The notes beneath the pieces are model-generated. The model searched no databases. It saw only the letters and a program-made list of their open reading frames with translations, and was not told the origin of the DNA. From Bacteroidota bacterium (GTDB lineage Bacteria > Bacteroidota > Bacteroidia > Cytophagales > Cyclobacteriaceae), in assembly GCA_003242315.1 (NCBI GenBank), contig QGUY01000217.1, positions 1-6,783 of the forward strand: a stretch of DNA of 6,783 bases, in the 5' to 3' direction. Both the position numbers and the translations under genes were made by a program. Position 1 is the stretch's first letter. Every line of letters begins with the position of its first letter. Below are positions 1 to 5,396 of the stretch, in pieces.

Positions 1-169
1 GTTGTACTATTTCAGCGACGGCAAAATCCACTTTACAGACCTTTACAACCTGGAAACCCGCACTGTGCCCGTGGAATCGCCGTGCTACACCGTAGTGCTG
101 GGTACCGGGACCGCGATGTTTGTGATAGATGGCCGGCTGGAATTCCGACCCCTTCCAAAAACGTTTTAA
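1..169 (+). CDS. C-terminal end of an unidentified protein (5' truncated by window edge)
   Basis: An open frame enters from the left edge (first full codon at base 2) and stops at TAA 167-169, giving about 55 residues. It starts LYYFSDGKIHFTDLYNLETR and ends in LPKTF. The mix of aromatic, Gly/Asp-turn and beta-prone residues (YYFSDGKIHF, YTVVLGTGTAMFVIDGRLEF) resembles the last strands of a beta-rich domain, possibly a beta-propeller, but I do not recognise the family. Base 1 in a second frame is also open as far as position 200, but its residue content (many Arg, Cys and Pro) looks non-coding, so the frame starting at base 2 is preferred. The gene lies 140 nt upstream of the response regulator and on the same strand. 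The signals between them suggest separate transcription. Function is unassigned. Confidence 0.6.
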   Translation, partial: LYYFSDGKIHFTDLYNLETRTVPVESPCYTVVLGTGTAMFVIDGRLEFRPLPKTF

Positions 170-182
170 GGGTGTGGGAAAG

Positions 183-208
183 TGTTCATTTTTGAACATC
201 TTTGTTCA
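183..208. promoter_or_regulatory. Three phased TGTTCA/TGAACA half-sites, candidate activator binding site
   Basis: TGTTCA (183-188), TGAACA (193-198) and TGTTCA (203-208) begin exactly 10 bp apart and alternate in orientation. Adjacent pairs form perfect 6-bp inverted repeats with 4-bp spacers (TTTT and TCTT). This is the form expected for dimers of a Fis-type HTH protein bound on one face of the helix. Counting from the start predicted by the sigma-54-like element downstream (about base 286), the cluster covers about -103 to -78, where enhancer sites of NtrC-family activators usually lie. That the regulator encoded at 310 binds here is inference. Confidence 0.45.
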
Positions 209-259
209 CGGGAGGACAACCTGTCCGTAACTACAGCCCCAATTCGCTGATTTGAGGGC

Positions 260-275
260 TGGCACAGAATTTTCA
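260..275 (+). promoter_or_regulatory. Sigma-54-like -24/-12 promoter for the two-component operon
   Basis: TGGCAC at 260-265 is a perfect -24 box. After the standard 5-bp spacer comes TTTCA at 271-275, which matches the -12 consensus TTGCA except at the G of the conserved GC. The distance from the GG at 261-262 to the C at 274 is the canonical 12 nt. Predicted transcription start is about 286, leaving a leader of about 24 nt before the GTG at 310. The -12 mismatch affects a strongly conserved base, so the element may be weak or fortuitous. Its position in front of a sigma-54 activator gene raises the odds that it is real. Confidence 0.4.
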
Positions 276-284
276 CCATCAATT

Positions 285-290
285 TGTTCA
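285..290 (+). promoter_or_regulatory. Fourth TGTTCA half-site at predicted transcription start
   Basis: An isolated copy of the hexamer found three times at 183-208. It overlaps the start site (about 286) predicted from the sigma-54-like element. If bound by the same protein it could hinder initiation and give negative feedback. A single hexamer can easily occur by chance. Confidence 0.2.
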
Positions 291-309
291 CCTAAACTCT
301 AAAGTCGCT

Positions 310-1683
310 GTGGTTACCGAAGGCGGTAAGATTTTGATGATTGATGATGACGAAGACGTCCTTCTTGCTGCCAAGATGCTGCTCAAGAAGCAGAATCATC
401 ACGTAATTATTGAAAAGAATCCGAACAAGATTCCCTTTCTGCTGAATAACGATACGTATGATGTGATTTTGCTGGACATGAATTTCAGCAAAGACATCAC
501 GAGCGGGAAGGAAGGCTTTTATTGGCTCGAACAGATTCTCGAGCGCGATCCGCAGGCGGTCGTGATTCTGATTACGGCGTTCGGCGATGTTGAGATGGCT
601 GTGCGCGCGCTGAAACAGGGCGCTACAGATTTCATATTAAAACCCTGGCAAAACGAAAAACTCGTCGCCACGATCGGAACGGCAATCAAGCTGAGAAAGT
701 CGTACAACGAAGTCGACAAGCTGAAGAAAGCAAAGGAGATGCTCGAAGAACAGATCAGCAGGCCGTTCAGCGAGATCATTGGCCAAAGCCAGGCTATACG
801 TGATGTGTTTGCGTTGATCGACAAGGTTGCCCGCACGGACGCCAATGTGCTCATACTCGGTGAGAACGGAACGGGCAAGGAACTGATCGCCCGGGCCATT
901 CACCAGCGCTCGATGCGCAAGAGCGAAAGTTTTGTCTCCGTTGATATGGGTGCGATAACGGAGACGTTGTTCGAAAGCGAATTGTTTGGGCATAAGAAGG
1001 GCGCGTTTACGGATGCGCGCGAAGACAGGCCGGGGCGGTTTGAACTCGCGCACAAAGGGACACTCTTCCTCGACGAAATCGGCAACCTCAGCCTCAACCT
1101 CCAGAGCAAGCTGTTGAGTGCGCTGCAATCGAGGCAGGTGACCCGGGTGGGATCGAACCAGCCGCGACCGGTTGATATAAGGCTCATATGCGCTACGAAT
1201 ATGCCCTTGCACGACATGGTGCGTGACGGAACGTTCCGCCAGGACCTCCTGTACCGTATCAACACTGTAGAGATTCATGTACCGCCGCTCTGCGAACGGG
1301 TGGAGGACATCCCGCTGCTGAGTCAGCATTTCCTGAACTACTACGCCAAAAAGTATCACAAAACCGTGCGGAGCATTTCCGATGGGGCGATGAGCCGCCT
1401 GAAGCGGTACGCCTGGCCGGGCAACATCCGTGAGTTACAGCATGCCATTGAGCGGGCCGTAATCATGACAGATTCTGATACGTTGCAGGAAAGCGACTTC
1501 CTCTTTGGCCGCTCGGGTTCGAATCAGTCAGCGAACAGTGACACGCTGAACCTCGACGAGGTGGAAAAGACCGCGATCAGCAAGGCGCTGCAGCTACACA
1601 ACGGTAACATTTCAAAAGCGGCGGAAGAACTCGGACTCACACGGGCCTCGCTCTACCGAAGAATGGAGAAATATGGACTTTGA
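310..1683 (+). CDS. NtrC-family sigma-54-dependent response regulator (REC-AAA+-Fis HTH)
   Basis: This 457-residue protein is a cytoplasmic activator of sigma-54 RNA polymerase, switched on by phosphotransfer. The receiver domain (about 6-122) has an acidic pocket at D12-D13, phospho-acceptor D56 (LLDMN), T89 and K111 (KPW). A charged linker (about 130-150) leads to the AAA+ domain (about 153-386). That domain carries Walker A GENGTGKE (184-191), the sigma-54-contacting loop as GAFTDA (231-236, usually GAFTGA), Walker B TLFLDE (251-256), a likely arginine finger in the FRQDLLYRI segment (309-317), and the sensor II motif WPGNIREL (369-376). A Fis-type helix-turn-helix lies at about 412-457 (NISKAAEELGLTRASLYRR). 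The start is GTG 310, because the first in-frame ATG (337) would remove the first receiver strand (KILMI). No clear Shine-Dalgarno is present. The 3' end overlaps the kinase gene by 11 nt, so the two are translationally linked and are presumably cognate partners. Target genes cannot be told from sequence. Confidence 0.95.
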   Translation: MVTEGGKILMIDDDEDVLLAAKMLLKKQNHHVIIEKNPNKIPFLLNNDTYDVILLDMNFSKDITSGKEGFYWLEQILERDPQAVVILITAFGDVEMAVRALKQGATDFILKPWQNEKLVATIGTAIKLRKSYNEVDKLKKAKEMLEEQISRPFSEIIGQSQAIRDVFALIDKVARTDANVLILGENGTGKELIARAIHQRSMRKSESFVSVDMGAITETLFESELFGHKKGAFTDAREDRPGRFELAHKGTLFLDEIGNLSLNLQSKLLSALQSRQVTRVGSNQPRPVDIRLICATNMPLHDMVRDGTFRQDLLYRINTVEIHVPPLCERVEDIPLLSQHFLNYYAKKYHKTVRSISDGAMSRLKRYAWPGNIRELQHAIERAVIMTDSDTLQESDFLFGRSGSNQSANSDTLNLDEVEKTAISKALQLHNGNISKAAEELGLTRASLYRRMEKYGL

Positions 1684-3010
1684 CGGAAGGTCACCCCTTG
1701 TCAGGCGCATCGCCTTTCTGGCGGCGTCTGTGCTGGCCTTCGGATTCTTTGCCTTTCAGCGACAGGAGGCGGTGCCGGGCATCGTATTTCTTCTCGTAGC
1801 CGTGTACCAGGGCAAGCTCATCCTGGACATGTTCAACCAACCCGCACAAAAGATCGCAGATACCGTTGAGTTCGATGATCTCACCTACTCCTTCCGTACA
1901 ACAAGCCCCGACGCTCAGGTGAAGCAACTTTGCGACGACCTGAATAAGATCTTATCGCGAATGCGAAATGCACGACAAGAACGCGACTCAGAGTTCCTGT
2001 TCTTTCGCAACATCGTGATGCATGTCGGTATCGGGCTCATCGTAGTCAAGGAGGATGGCAAGATTGAAATCTTTAACGGCGCTGCACGTCGTCTGCTTCG
2101 TACCAACCGCGTCAATACCATTGACGACCTCAAGGAAGTCAGTGCCCCGCTTGTAGACGTCATCCGCAGGCTTAAGACCGGGGGCAGTGAATTGCTGCGC
2201 CTAAAACTTAACGACGATATCGTGCAGTTGTCTGTCTACGCGATCGAACTCACGCTCAAGGGTGAGAACGTCAAGCTCGTGTCGCTGCAAAATATTCAGA
2301 GTGAGCTTGAAGAAAAGGAAATGGAAGCCTGGCAAAACCTGGTACGTGTACTCACCCATGAGATCATGAATTCGGTTACGCCGATATCGTCGCTTGCCGG
2401 GACCATAGAAAGCGATCTGCGGCAGCACTTTGATGAGGATGCCGACCAGCTCAGTGAGGACGAAATGCGGGATATCCATCTTTCCCTCCAAACCATCAGC
2501 AAACGAAGTGAGGCGCTGATTCGTTTTGTGAAGGAGTTTCGGAGTCTGACCAGCATTCCCAAGCCCAAGCCGGCGGTGTTTAGCGCACGCACCCTGCTGG
2601 ACGAAGTCTGTATGCTACACAAGTCAGAACTGGGTGAAAAGGGCATTAGCGCGCAAATAGAGGTGTATCCCGAAGACCTTACGATTCTTGCCGACAAGGG
2701 CATGATCGAACAGGTGTTGATCAACCTCGTGAAGAATGCCATCCAGTCGTTCGACGATCAGGCGGAAAAGACATTAACGCTCAGGGCATTTGTCAGCGAA
2801 AAATCCCGACCCGTCATCATGGTCAAGGATAATGGCCCAGGCATAGACCCGGACGCGCTTGAAAAAATCTTCATCCCTTTCTTCACCACAAAAAAGACCG
2901 GATCAGGTATCGGTCTGAGCCTTTCAAGACAGATCATGCGCCAGCACCAGGGGACCCTTACCGTCAAATCCGAATTGGGCAAGGGCACGGAGTTTTACCT
3001 CCGCTTCTGA
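1673..3010 (+). CDS. Membrane sensor histidine kinase, partner of the upstream regulator
   Basis: This 445-residue inner-membrane kinase probably phosphorylates the regulator encoded just upstream. Two transmembrane helices (about 12-28 and 34-50) are joined by a loop of only about five residues (QRQEA), so there is no periplasmic sensing domain. A linker that may be HAMP-like (about 55-105) leads to a PAS-like segment (about 108-210, starting FFRNIVMHVGIGLIVV). The dimerisation/phosphoacceptor helix holds His229 in LTHEIMNS. The ATPase domain has an N box with N351 and N355 (INLVKNA), G1 DNGPG (386-390), an F box (IFIPFFTTK, 399-407) and G2 GSGIGL (410-415), and ends in the usual GKGTEFYLRF. 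All catalytic motifs are intact. ATG 1673 lies inside the regulator's last codons (11-nt overlap), and regulator-first order is common for such pairs in Bacteroidota. The stimulus is unknown. The topology suggests sensing within the membrane or of a cytoplasmic ligand through the PAS-like region. Confidence 0.94.
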   Translation: MDFDGRSPLVRRIAFLAASVLAFGFFAFQRQEAVPGIVFLLVAVYQGKLILDMFNQPAQKIADTVEFDDLTYSFRTTSPDAQVKQLCDDLNKILSRMRNARQERDSEFLFFRNIVMHVGIGLIVVKEDGKIEIFNGAARRLLRTNRVNTIDDLKEVSAPLVDVIRRLKTGGSELLRLKLNDDIVQLSVYAIELTLKGENVKLVSLQNIQSELEEKEMEAWQNLVRVLTHEIMNSVTPISSLAGTIESDLRQHFDEDADQLSEDEMRDIHLSLQTISKRSEALIRFVKEFRSLTSIPKPKPAVFSARTLLDEVCMLHKSELGEKGISAQIEVYPEDLTILADKGMIEQVLINLVKNAIQSFDDQAEKTLTLRAFVSEKSRPVIMVKDNGPGIDPDALEKIFIPFFTTKKTGSGIGLSLSRQIMRQHQGTLTVKSELGKGTEFYLRF

Positions 3011-3011
3011 A

Positions 3012-3056
3012 AAACGGCCAAAATTTTAATACCTTTAGGCCAAACCGTAACCGTTT
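3012..3056 (+). promoter_or_regulatory. Repeat-rich leader before the acyl carrier gene, possible weak promoter
   Basis: The gap between kinase and acyl carrier gene holds AAACGG (3012-3017) and its reverse complement CCGTTT (3051-3056), the latter touching the ATG. It also holds a direct repeat GGCCAAA (3016-3022 and 3038-3044). TACCTTTA (3030-3037) matches the Bacteroidota -7 box TAnnTTTG except at the last base, but I see no good -33 TTTG at the right distance. No Shine-Dalgarno is visible. It may be a weak promoter or a structured leader, or it may be meaningless in a 46-nt intra-operon gap. Confidence 0.2.
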
Positions 3057-3305
3057 ATGCCCGATATTCCGAAGAAAGTTGCCCAGATCCTGGTGGATAA
3101 ACTCGGCATTGCCGAATCCGAAATCACCCCGGACGCCAACTTTGTTAAGGACCTTGGAATCGATTCACTGGATTACGCTGAGATCGTAATGGAGTTCGAG
3201 CAATCCTTCGACATCCGCATCCCCGACGACGATGCGGAAAAGTTGCAGACCTTTGGAGAAGCCGTCAAATACATCGAAAGCAAAGTGGCGCAGAAGACCG
3301 GATAG
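3057..3305 (+). CDS. Acyl carrier protein (AcpP-like)
   Basis: An 82-residue acidic, helical protein of typical acyl carrier length. It carries acyl chains as thioesters on a 4'-phosphopantetheine arm and acts in the cytoplasm. The attachment site is Ser37 in GIDSLD (34-39). The following helix II (YAEIVMEFEQSF) and the tail IPDDDAEKLQTFGEAVKYI fit the family throughout. It is close to fatty-acid-synthesis AcpP, but the usual Bacteroidota partner fabF is not next to it. The next gene is a lipid kinase, so this may be a second carrier dedicated to another lipid or to a modification pathway; hence no gene symbol is given. It starts 46 nt after the kinase gene and ends in tandem stops (TAG at 3303-3305, TAA at 3306-3308) just before the next ATG. 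Confidence 0.93.
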   Translation: MPDIPKKVAQILVDKLGIAESEITPDANFVKDLGIDSLDYAEIVMEFEQSFDIRIPDDDAEKLQTFGEAVKYIESKVAQKTG

Positions 3306-3308
3306 TAA

Positions 3309-4202
3309 ATGCTCCGGCATAAAATCCTGATCATCGCTAACCGGCGGTCCGGCACCGGCGCTGCCGCTGATCTTGAAACGCTTGCCACGCGCGTTTTTCA
3401 CAATACTGATGCAACGTTCACGCTTTCCTACACTCAGGCGCCAGGTCATGCGACTGACCTTGCCGGTGAGGGAGTTCGTGATGGCTATACCGTCATTGTA
3501 GCAGCTGGCGGCGATGGTACGGTGAACGAGGTTGCGCGTGCACTCGTAGGAACCGCGATACCACTCGGAATAATTCCGCGTGGTTCGGGCAACGGCCTCG
3601 CGCGTCATTTGGGAATACCCCTGAATGCTGAGAAAGCTTTGGCCTGCATCCTGGAAGCGCCGGCGATGCAGATCGACACGTTCACACTCAACGATAAATT
3701 TTCTGTGAATGTGTCGGGGATCGGATTTGATGGCCATGTCGCCATGCGATTCAGTCAAAGCAGACGAAGGGGTTTATACAATTACGCGCGCATCGCGCTG
3801 ACCGAGTACCGACGCTTTGCTCCGTTCGATGTTCACATCGAACCTTCTGTTCCTTTCGGGGATTTGCGCCGTGTTTTTTTTGTCGCTATAGCCAACTCCT
3901 CGCAGTACGGCAACAACGCGCGTATTGCGCCCGGTTGCTCAATATGCGACGGAAAGCTTACCATCAATGCGGTACGTCGGATTCCAATGTATCGTATGGA
4001 TATGGTATGGTCCCTCTTTAAGGGAGACGTGACAAAAAAATCACTGTGTACCAGCTTCAACACCTCGGAATTGACGCTTCACACCGAGCGCAAGGTAGCA
4101 TATCATGTAGATGGTGAGCCGTGTGGAACGGCTGACAGGTTTGCTATACGAGTGAATCCCCTGTCGCTAAGGGTTATTGTGCCACCGGGGAGAGTGGTGT
4201 GA
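3309..4202 (+). CDS. Diacylglycerol kinase-family lipid kinase (YegS/BmrU type)
   Basis: A 297-residue soluble or membrane-associated kinase of the DAGK catalytic/YegS-BmrU family. Members phosphorylate lipid hydroxyls such as those of diacylglycerol using ATP. The N-terminal nucleotide-binding part shows ANRRSGTG (10-17), the signature GGDGTVNEV (67-75) and IPRGSGNGLARHLGIP (89-104). The last has GSGNGLAR where many relatives have GTxNDxAR. The C-terminal beta domain shows GIGFDG (137-142), NSSQYGNN (196-203), IAPG (206-209), DGK (214-216) and VDGEP (267-271). Length and motifs are complete, with no transmembrane segment. It begins 3 nt after the acyl carrier stop codon and is surely in the same operon. 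Its substrate could be diacylglycerol (phosphatidate recycling) or, as in some relatives, a sphingoid or other lipid. Sequence alone does not decide this. Confidence 0.92.
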   Translation: MLRHKILIIANRRSGTGAAADLETLATRVFHNTDATFTLSYTQAPGHATDLAGEGVRDGYTVIVAAGGDGTVNEVARALVGTAIPLGIIPRGSGNGLARHLGIPLNAEKALACILEAPAMQIDTFTLNDKFSVNVSGIGFDGHVAMRFSQSRRRGLYNYARIALTEYRRFAPFDVHIEPSVPFGDLRRVFFVAIANSSQYGNNARIAPGCSICDGKLTINAVRRIPMYRMDMVWSLFKGDVTKKSLCTSFNTSELTLHTERKVAYHVDGEPCGTADRFAIRVNPLSLRVIVPPGRVV

Positions 4203-4211
4203 GAGATAGAA

Positions 4212-4270
4212 GCAGACGGAGATGCAGATGCAGTCATCTTCCAAATAGGGAAAACTGCATCTGCGTCTGC
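4212..4270. terminator. Long hairpin between convergent operons, possible bidirectional terminator
   Basis: GCAGACGGAGATGCAG (4212-4227) is the reverse complement of 4255-4270 with one mismatch (4219/4263), giving a 16-bp stem and a 27-nt loop. The left arm contains a repeated GATGCA, so a second register is possible: 4224-4234 pairs perfectly with 4254-4264 (11 bp, 19-nt loop). It lies in the 75-bp gap between two convergent stop codons (4202 and 4280), where a shared terminator is expected. There is no T-run on either side, so it is not a classic intrinsic terminator. It might also stabilise 3' ends or limit antisense read-through. Confidence 0.5.
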
Positions 4271-4277
4271 AACCCAC

Positions 4278-4730
4278 CTAATCAAGTCCAGTATACAATA
4301 CGCCGTTGGCAATCGCCTCATAATCCTGTTCTCCGTCGCCCAGGTCAACGGCCCTGTAAAGCCATTCGACGTGGATGCTGTCTTTTTCCGGGAAGACTTT
4401 ACCGGTGACGTCCACGGTGATTCCGCTAAGGATATCAACGCCATTAGTGACTCCAAAAGTGTTATCGTCACTCAGCCCGACCTTAACCTGCGTACCAAAG
4501 AAATCAAAGTCTGCAATCCAGAGTGAATCAAAACTCGAAGCTGTGTTGAATACGTGAATGTGTTGTACGTCAACGATGTCAAGCGCCGGAAGTTCCAGCT
4601 CAACGACGTATTCACCCGAAGCCTCTGTTGTGGGAAGGACTTCTTTGTCGTATTCTGTTTCCGTACAACTCCAGAACAGTACCGTTGCTGAAAGTGCCAG
4701 GAAACCATATAGTCGTATCAGTGTATTCAT
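4278..4730 (-). CDS. Lipid-binding-family lipoprotein (PF12888-like) of the SusD operon
   Basis: A 150-residue lipoprotein. The signal peptide (1-21) ends at lipidation residue C22 in LFWSC, a somewhat atypical lipobox with Phe at -3. The mature protein starts acidic (CTETEYDKE), consistent with export to the outer membrane or surface. The body is beta-rich, with the order of features I associate with the Bacteroidota lipid-binding/putative hydrolase family PF12888: GEYVVELE near 39-46, FNTASSFDSLWIAD near 61-74, FFGTQVKVG, and a C-terminal GVLYTGLD. The family name comes from structural similarity and gives no proven reaction. It begins 12 nt after the stop of the Ig-like lipoprotein gene and is the last gene of the operon. 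Such small lipoproteins typically accompany SusC/SusD-type uptake systems. Family assignment is from memory of its pattern. Confidence 0.8.
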   Translation of the reverse strand: MNTLIRLYGFLALSATVLFWSCTETEYDKEVLPTTEASGEYVVELELPALDIVDVQHIHVFNTASSFDSLWIADFDFFGTQVKVGLSDDNTFGVTNGVDILSGITVDVTGKVFPEKDSIHVEWLYRAVDLGDGEQDYEAIANGVLYTGLD

Positions 4731-4742
4731 AATGCTATTGAA

Positions 4743-5378
4743 TTAGAGTTTTCTGAAATCCCTGATGGCAGTTCCATAGACAGCTGATGCTTCAAGCCGC
4801 CATTGAAAACCGCTTTCCGTGATTACACCAGTTCCGGGTATGCTCCGTACTGCAATACCGCTGGAGGGAGCTACCTGGTAAGGGACAACAAGTTCGTCTT
4901 CCGAGACATGCACGAACACTACGTCGAGAAACGACTCTCCCAGTCCCCCTGCATCATTGATGCGATAGGTTGACTCGCCAATTTTTGTTACGGTTACAGT
5001 AACACCGGTAGCATCCCGGACATAGGTTCCAGAAAGATCGACCACATCGGTGGCGGGATCATAGATTACCACATCGCGTTCGTTGCTTCTCACAAAACCT
5101 TCCGGATTCGTGGCGCTGTAAATGATCGTACTTACTCCCGGCTCATCCACGACCACTCCGCCATCAATGTCAACCGGAAGCTCATCCTCTCCAACTAAAG
5201 CGACCGCGCCAGGTTCCGTGTACGGAGTACCAACAGGTGCAATTACAAACTCGTCGCCGTTGAGGACAATAACGGGATACGTTGTGACGATAGAAACATG
5301 AGCGGTATCGTCGCTTTCACAGGCGCCAAATAAAATGCCTGTCAACAGGGTCAACGTCGATATGATTAATTTTTTCAT
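4743..5378 (-). CDS. Ig-like DUF5011/DUF5012-type surface lipoprotein
   Basis: A 211-residue lipoprotein. The signal peptide MKKLIISTLTLLTGILFGAC is lipidated at C20 and followed by ESDD, an acidic stretch like the lipoprotein surface-export signals of Bacteroidota. Residues about 29-112 form an Ig-like beta-sandwich of DUF5011 type, with the typical YTEPGAVA, DIDGGV, DEPGVSTIIYSATNPEG and VVIYDP run. Residues about 114-211 form a second beta-rich domain starting LSGTYVRDATGVTV, as in DUF5012 proteins. It probably sits on the cell surface next to the SusD-like protein and may help bind or present substrate; binding is inferred from genomic context of the family. It starts 18 nt after the SusD stop and is followed after 12 nt by the lipid-binding-family gene, so the three are one transcription unit. 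No recognisable Shine-Dalgarno is present. Confidence 0.82.
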   Translation of the reverse strand: MKKLIISTLTLLTGILFGACESDDTAHVSIVTTYPVIVLNGDEFVIAPVGTPYTEPGAVALVGEDELPVDIDGGVVVDEPGVSTIIYSATNPEGFVRSNERDVVIYDPATDVVDLSGTYVRDATGVTVTVTKIGESTYRINDAGGLGESFLDVVFVHVSEDELVVPYQVAPSSGIAVRSIPGTGVITESGFQWRLEASAVYGTAIRDFRKL

Positions 5379-5396
5379 TGTTCTCAGATTAACAGG

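Noticed and set aside
214..226. GGACA-ACC-TGTCC inverted repeat next to the phased half-sites
   Set aside because: Arms of only 5 bp with no second copy; not distinguishable from chance.
234..261. CAGCCC/GGGCTG inverted repeat as terminator of the upstream gene
   Set aside because: A 6-bp stem with a 16-nt loop and no T-run, overlapping the -24 box; too weak for a terminator call.
279..286. TCAATTTG as a Bacteroidota -7 box (TAnnTTTG) for the regulator gene
   Set aside because: One mismatch in a key base, and the nearest upstream TTTG (251-254) is about 5 nt further away than the usual -33 spacing.
637..1359. A 240-codon open frame on the minus strand opposite the response regulator
   Set aside because: It lies wholly antisense to a protein with complete REC and AAA+ motifs and shows no recognisable domain.
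3165..3758. A 197-codon minus-strand open frame across the acyl carrier and lipid kinase genes
   Set aside because: It spans the junction of two well-supported plus-strand genes and has no family features; it is an antisense artefact.
4199..4746. Short plus-strand open frames (60-70 codons) opposite the small lipoprotein gene
   Set aside because: They overlap the hairpin and a convincing lipoprotein on the minus strand; low-complexity Ser/Arg-rich products look like shadows.
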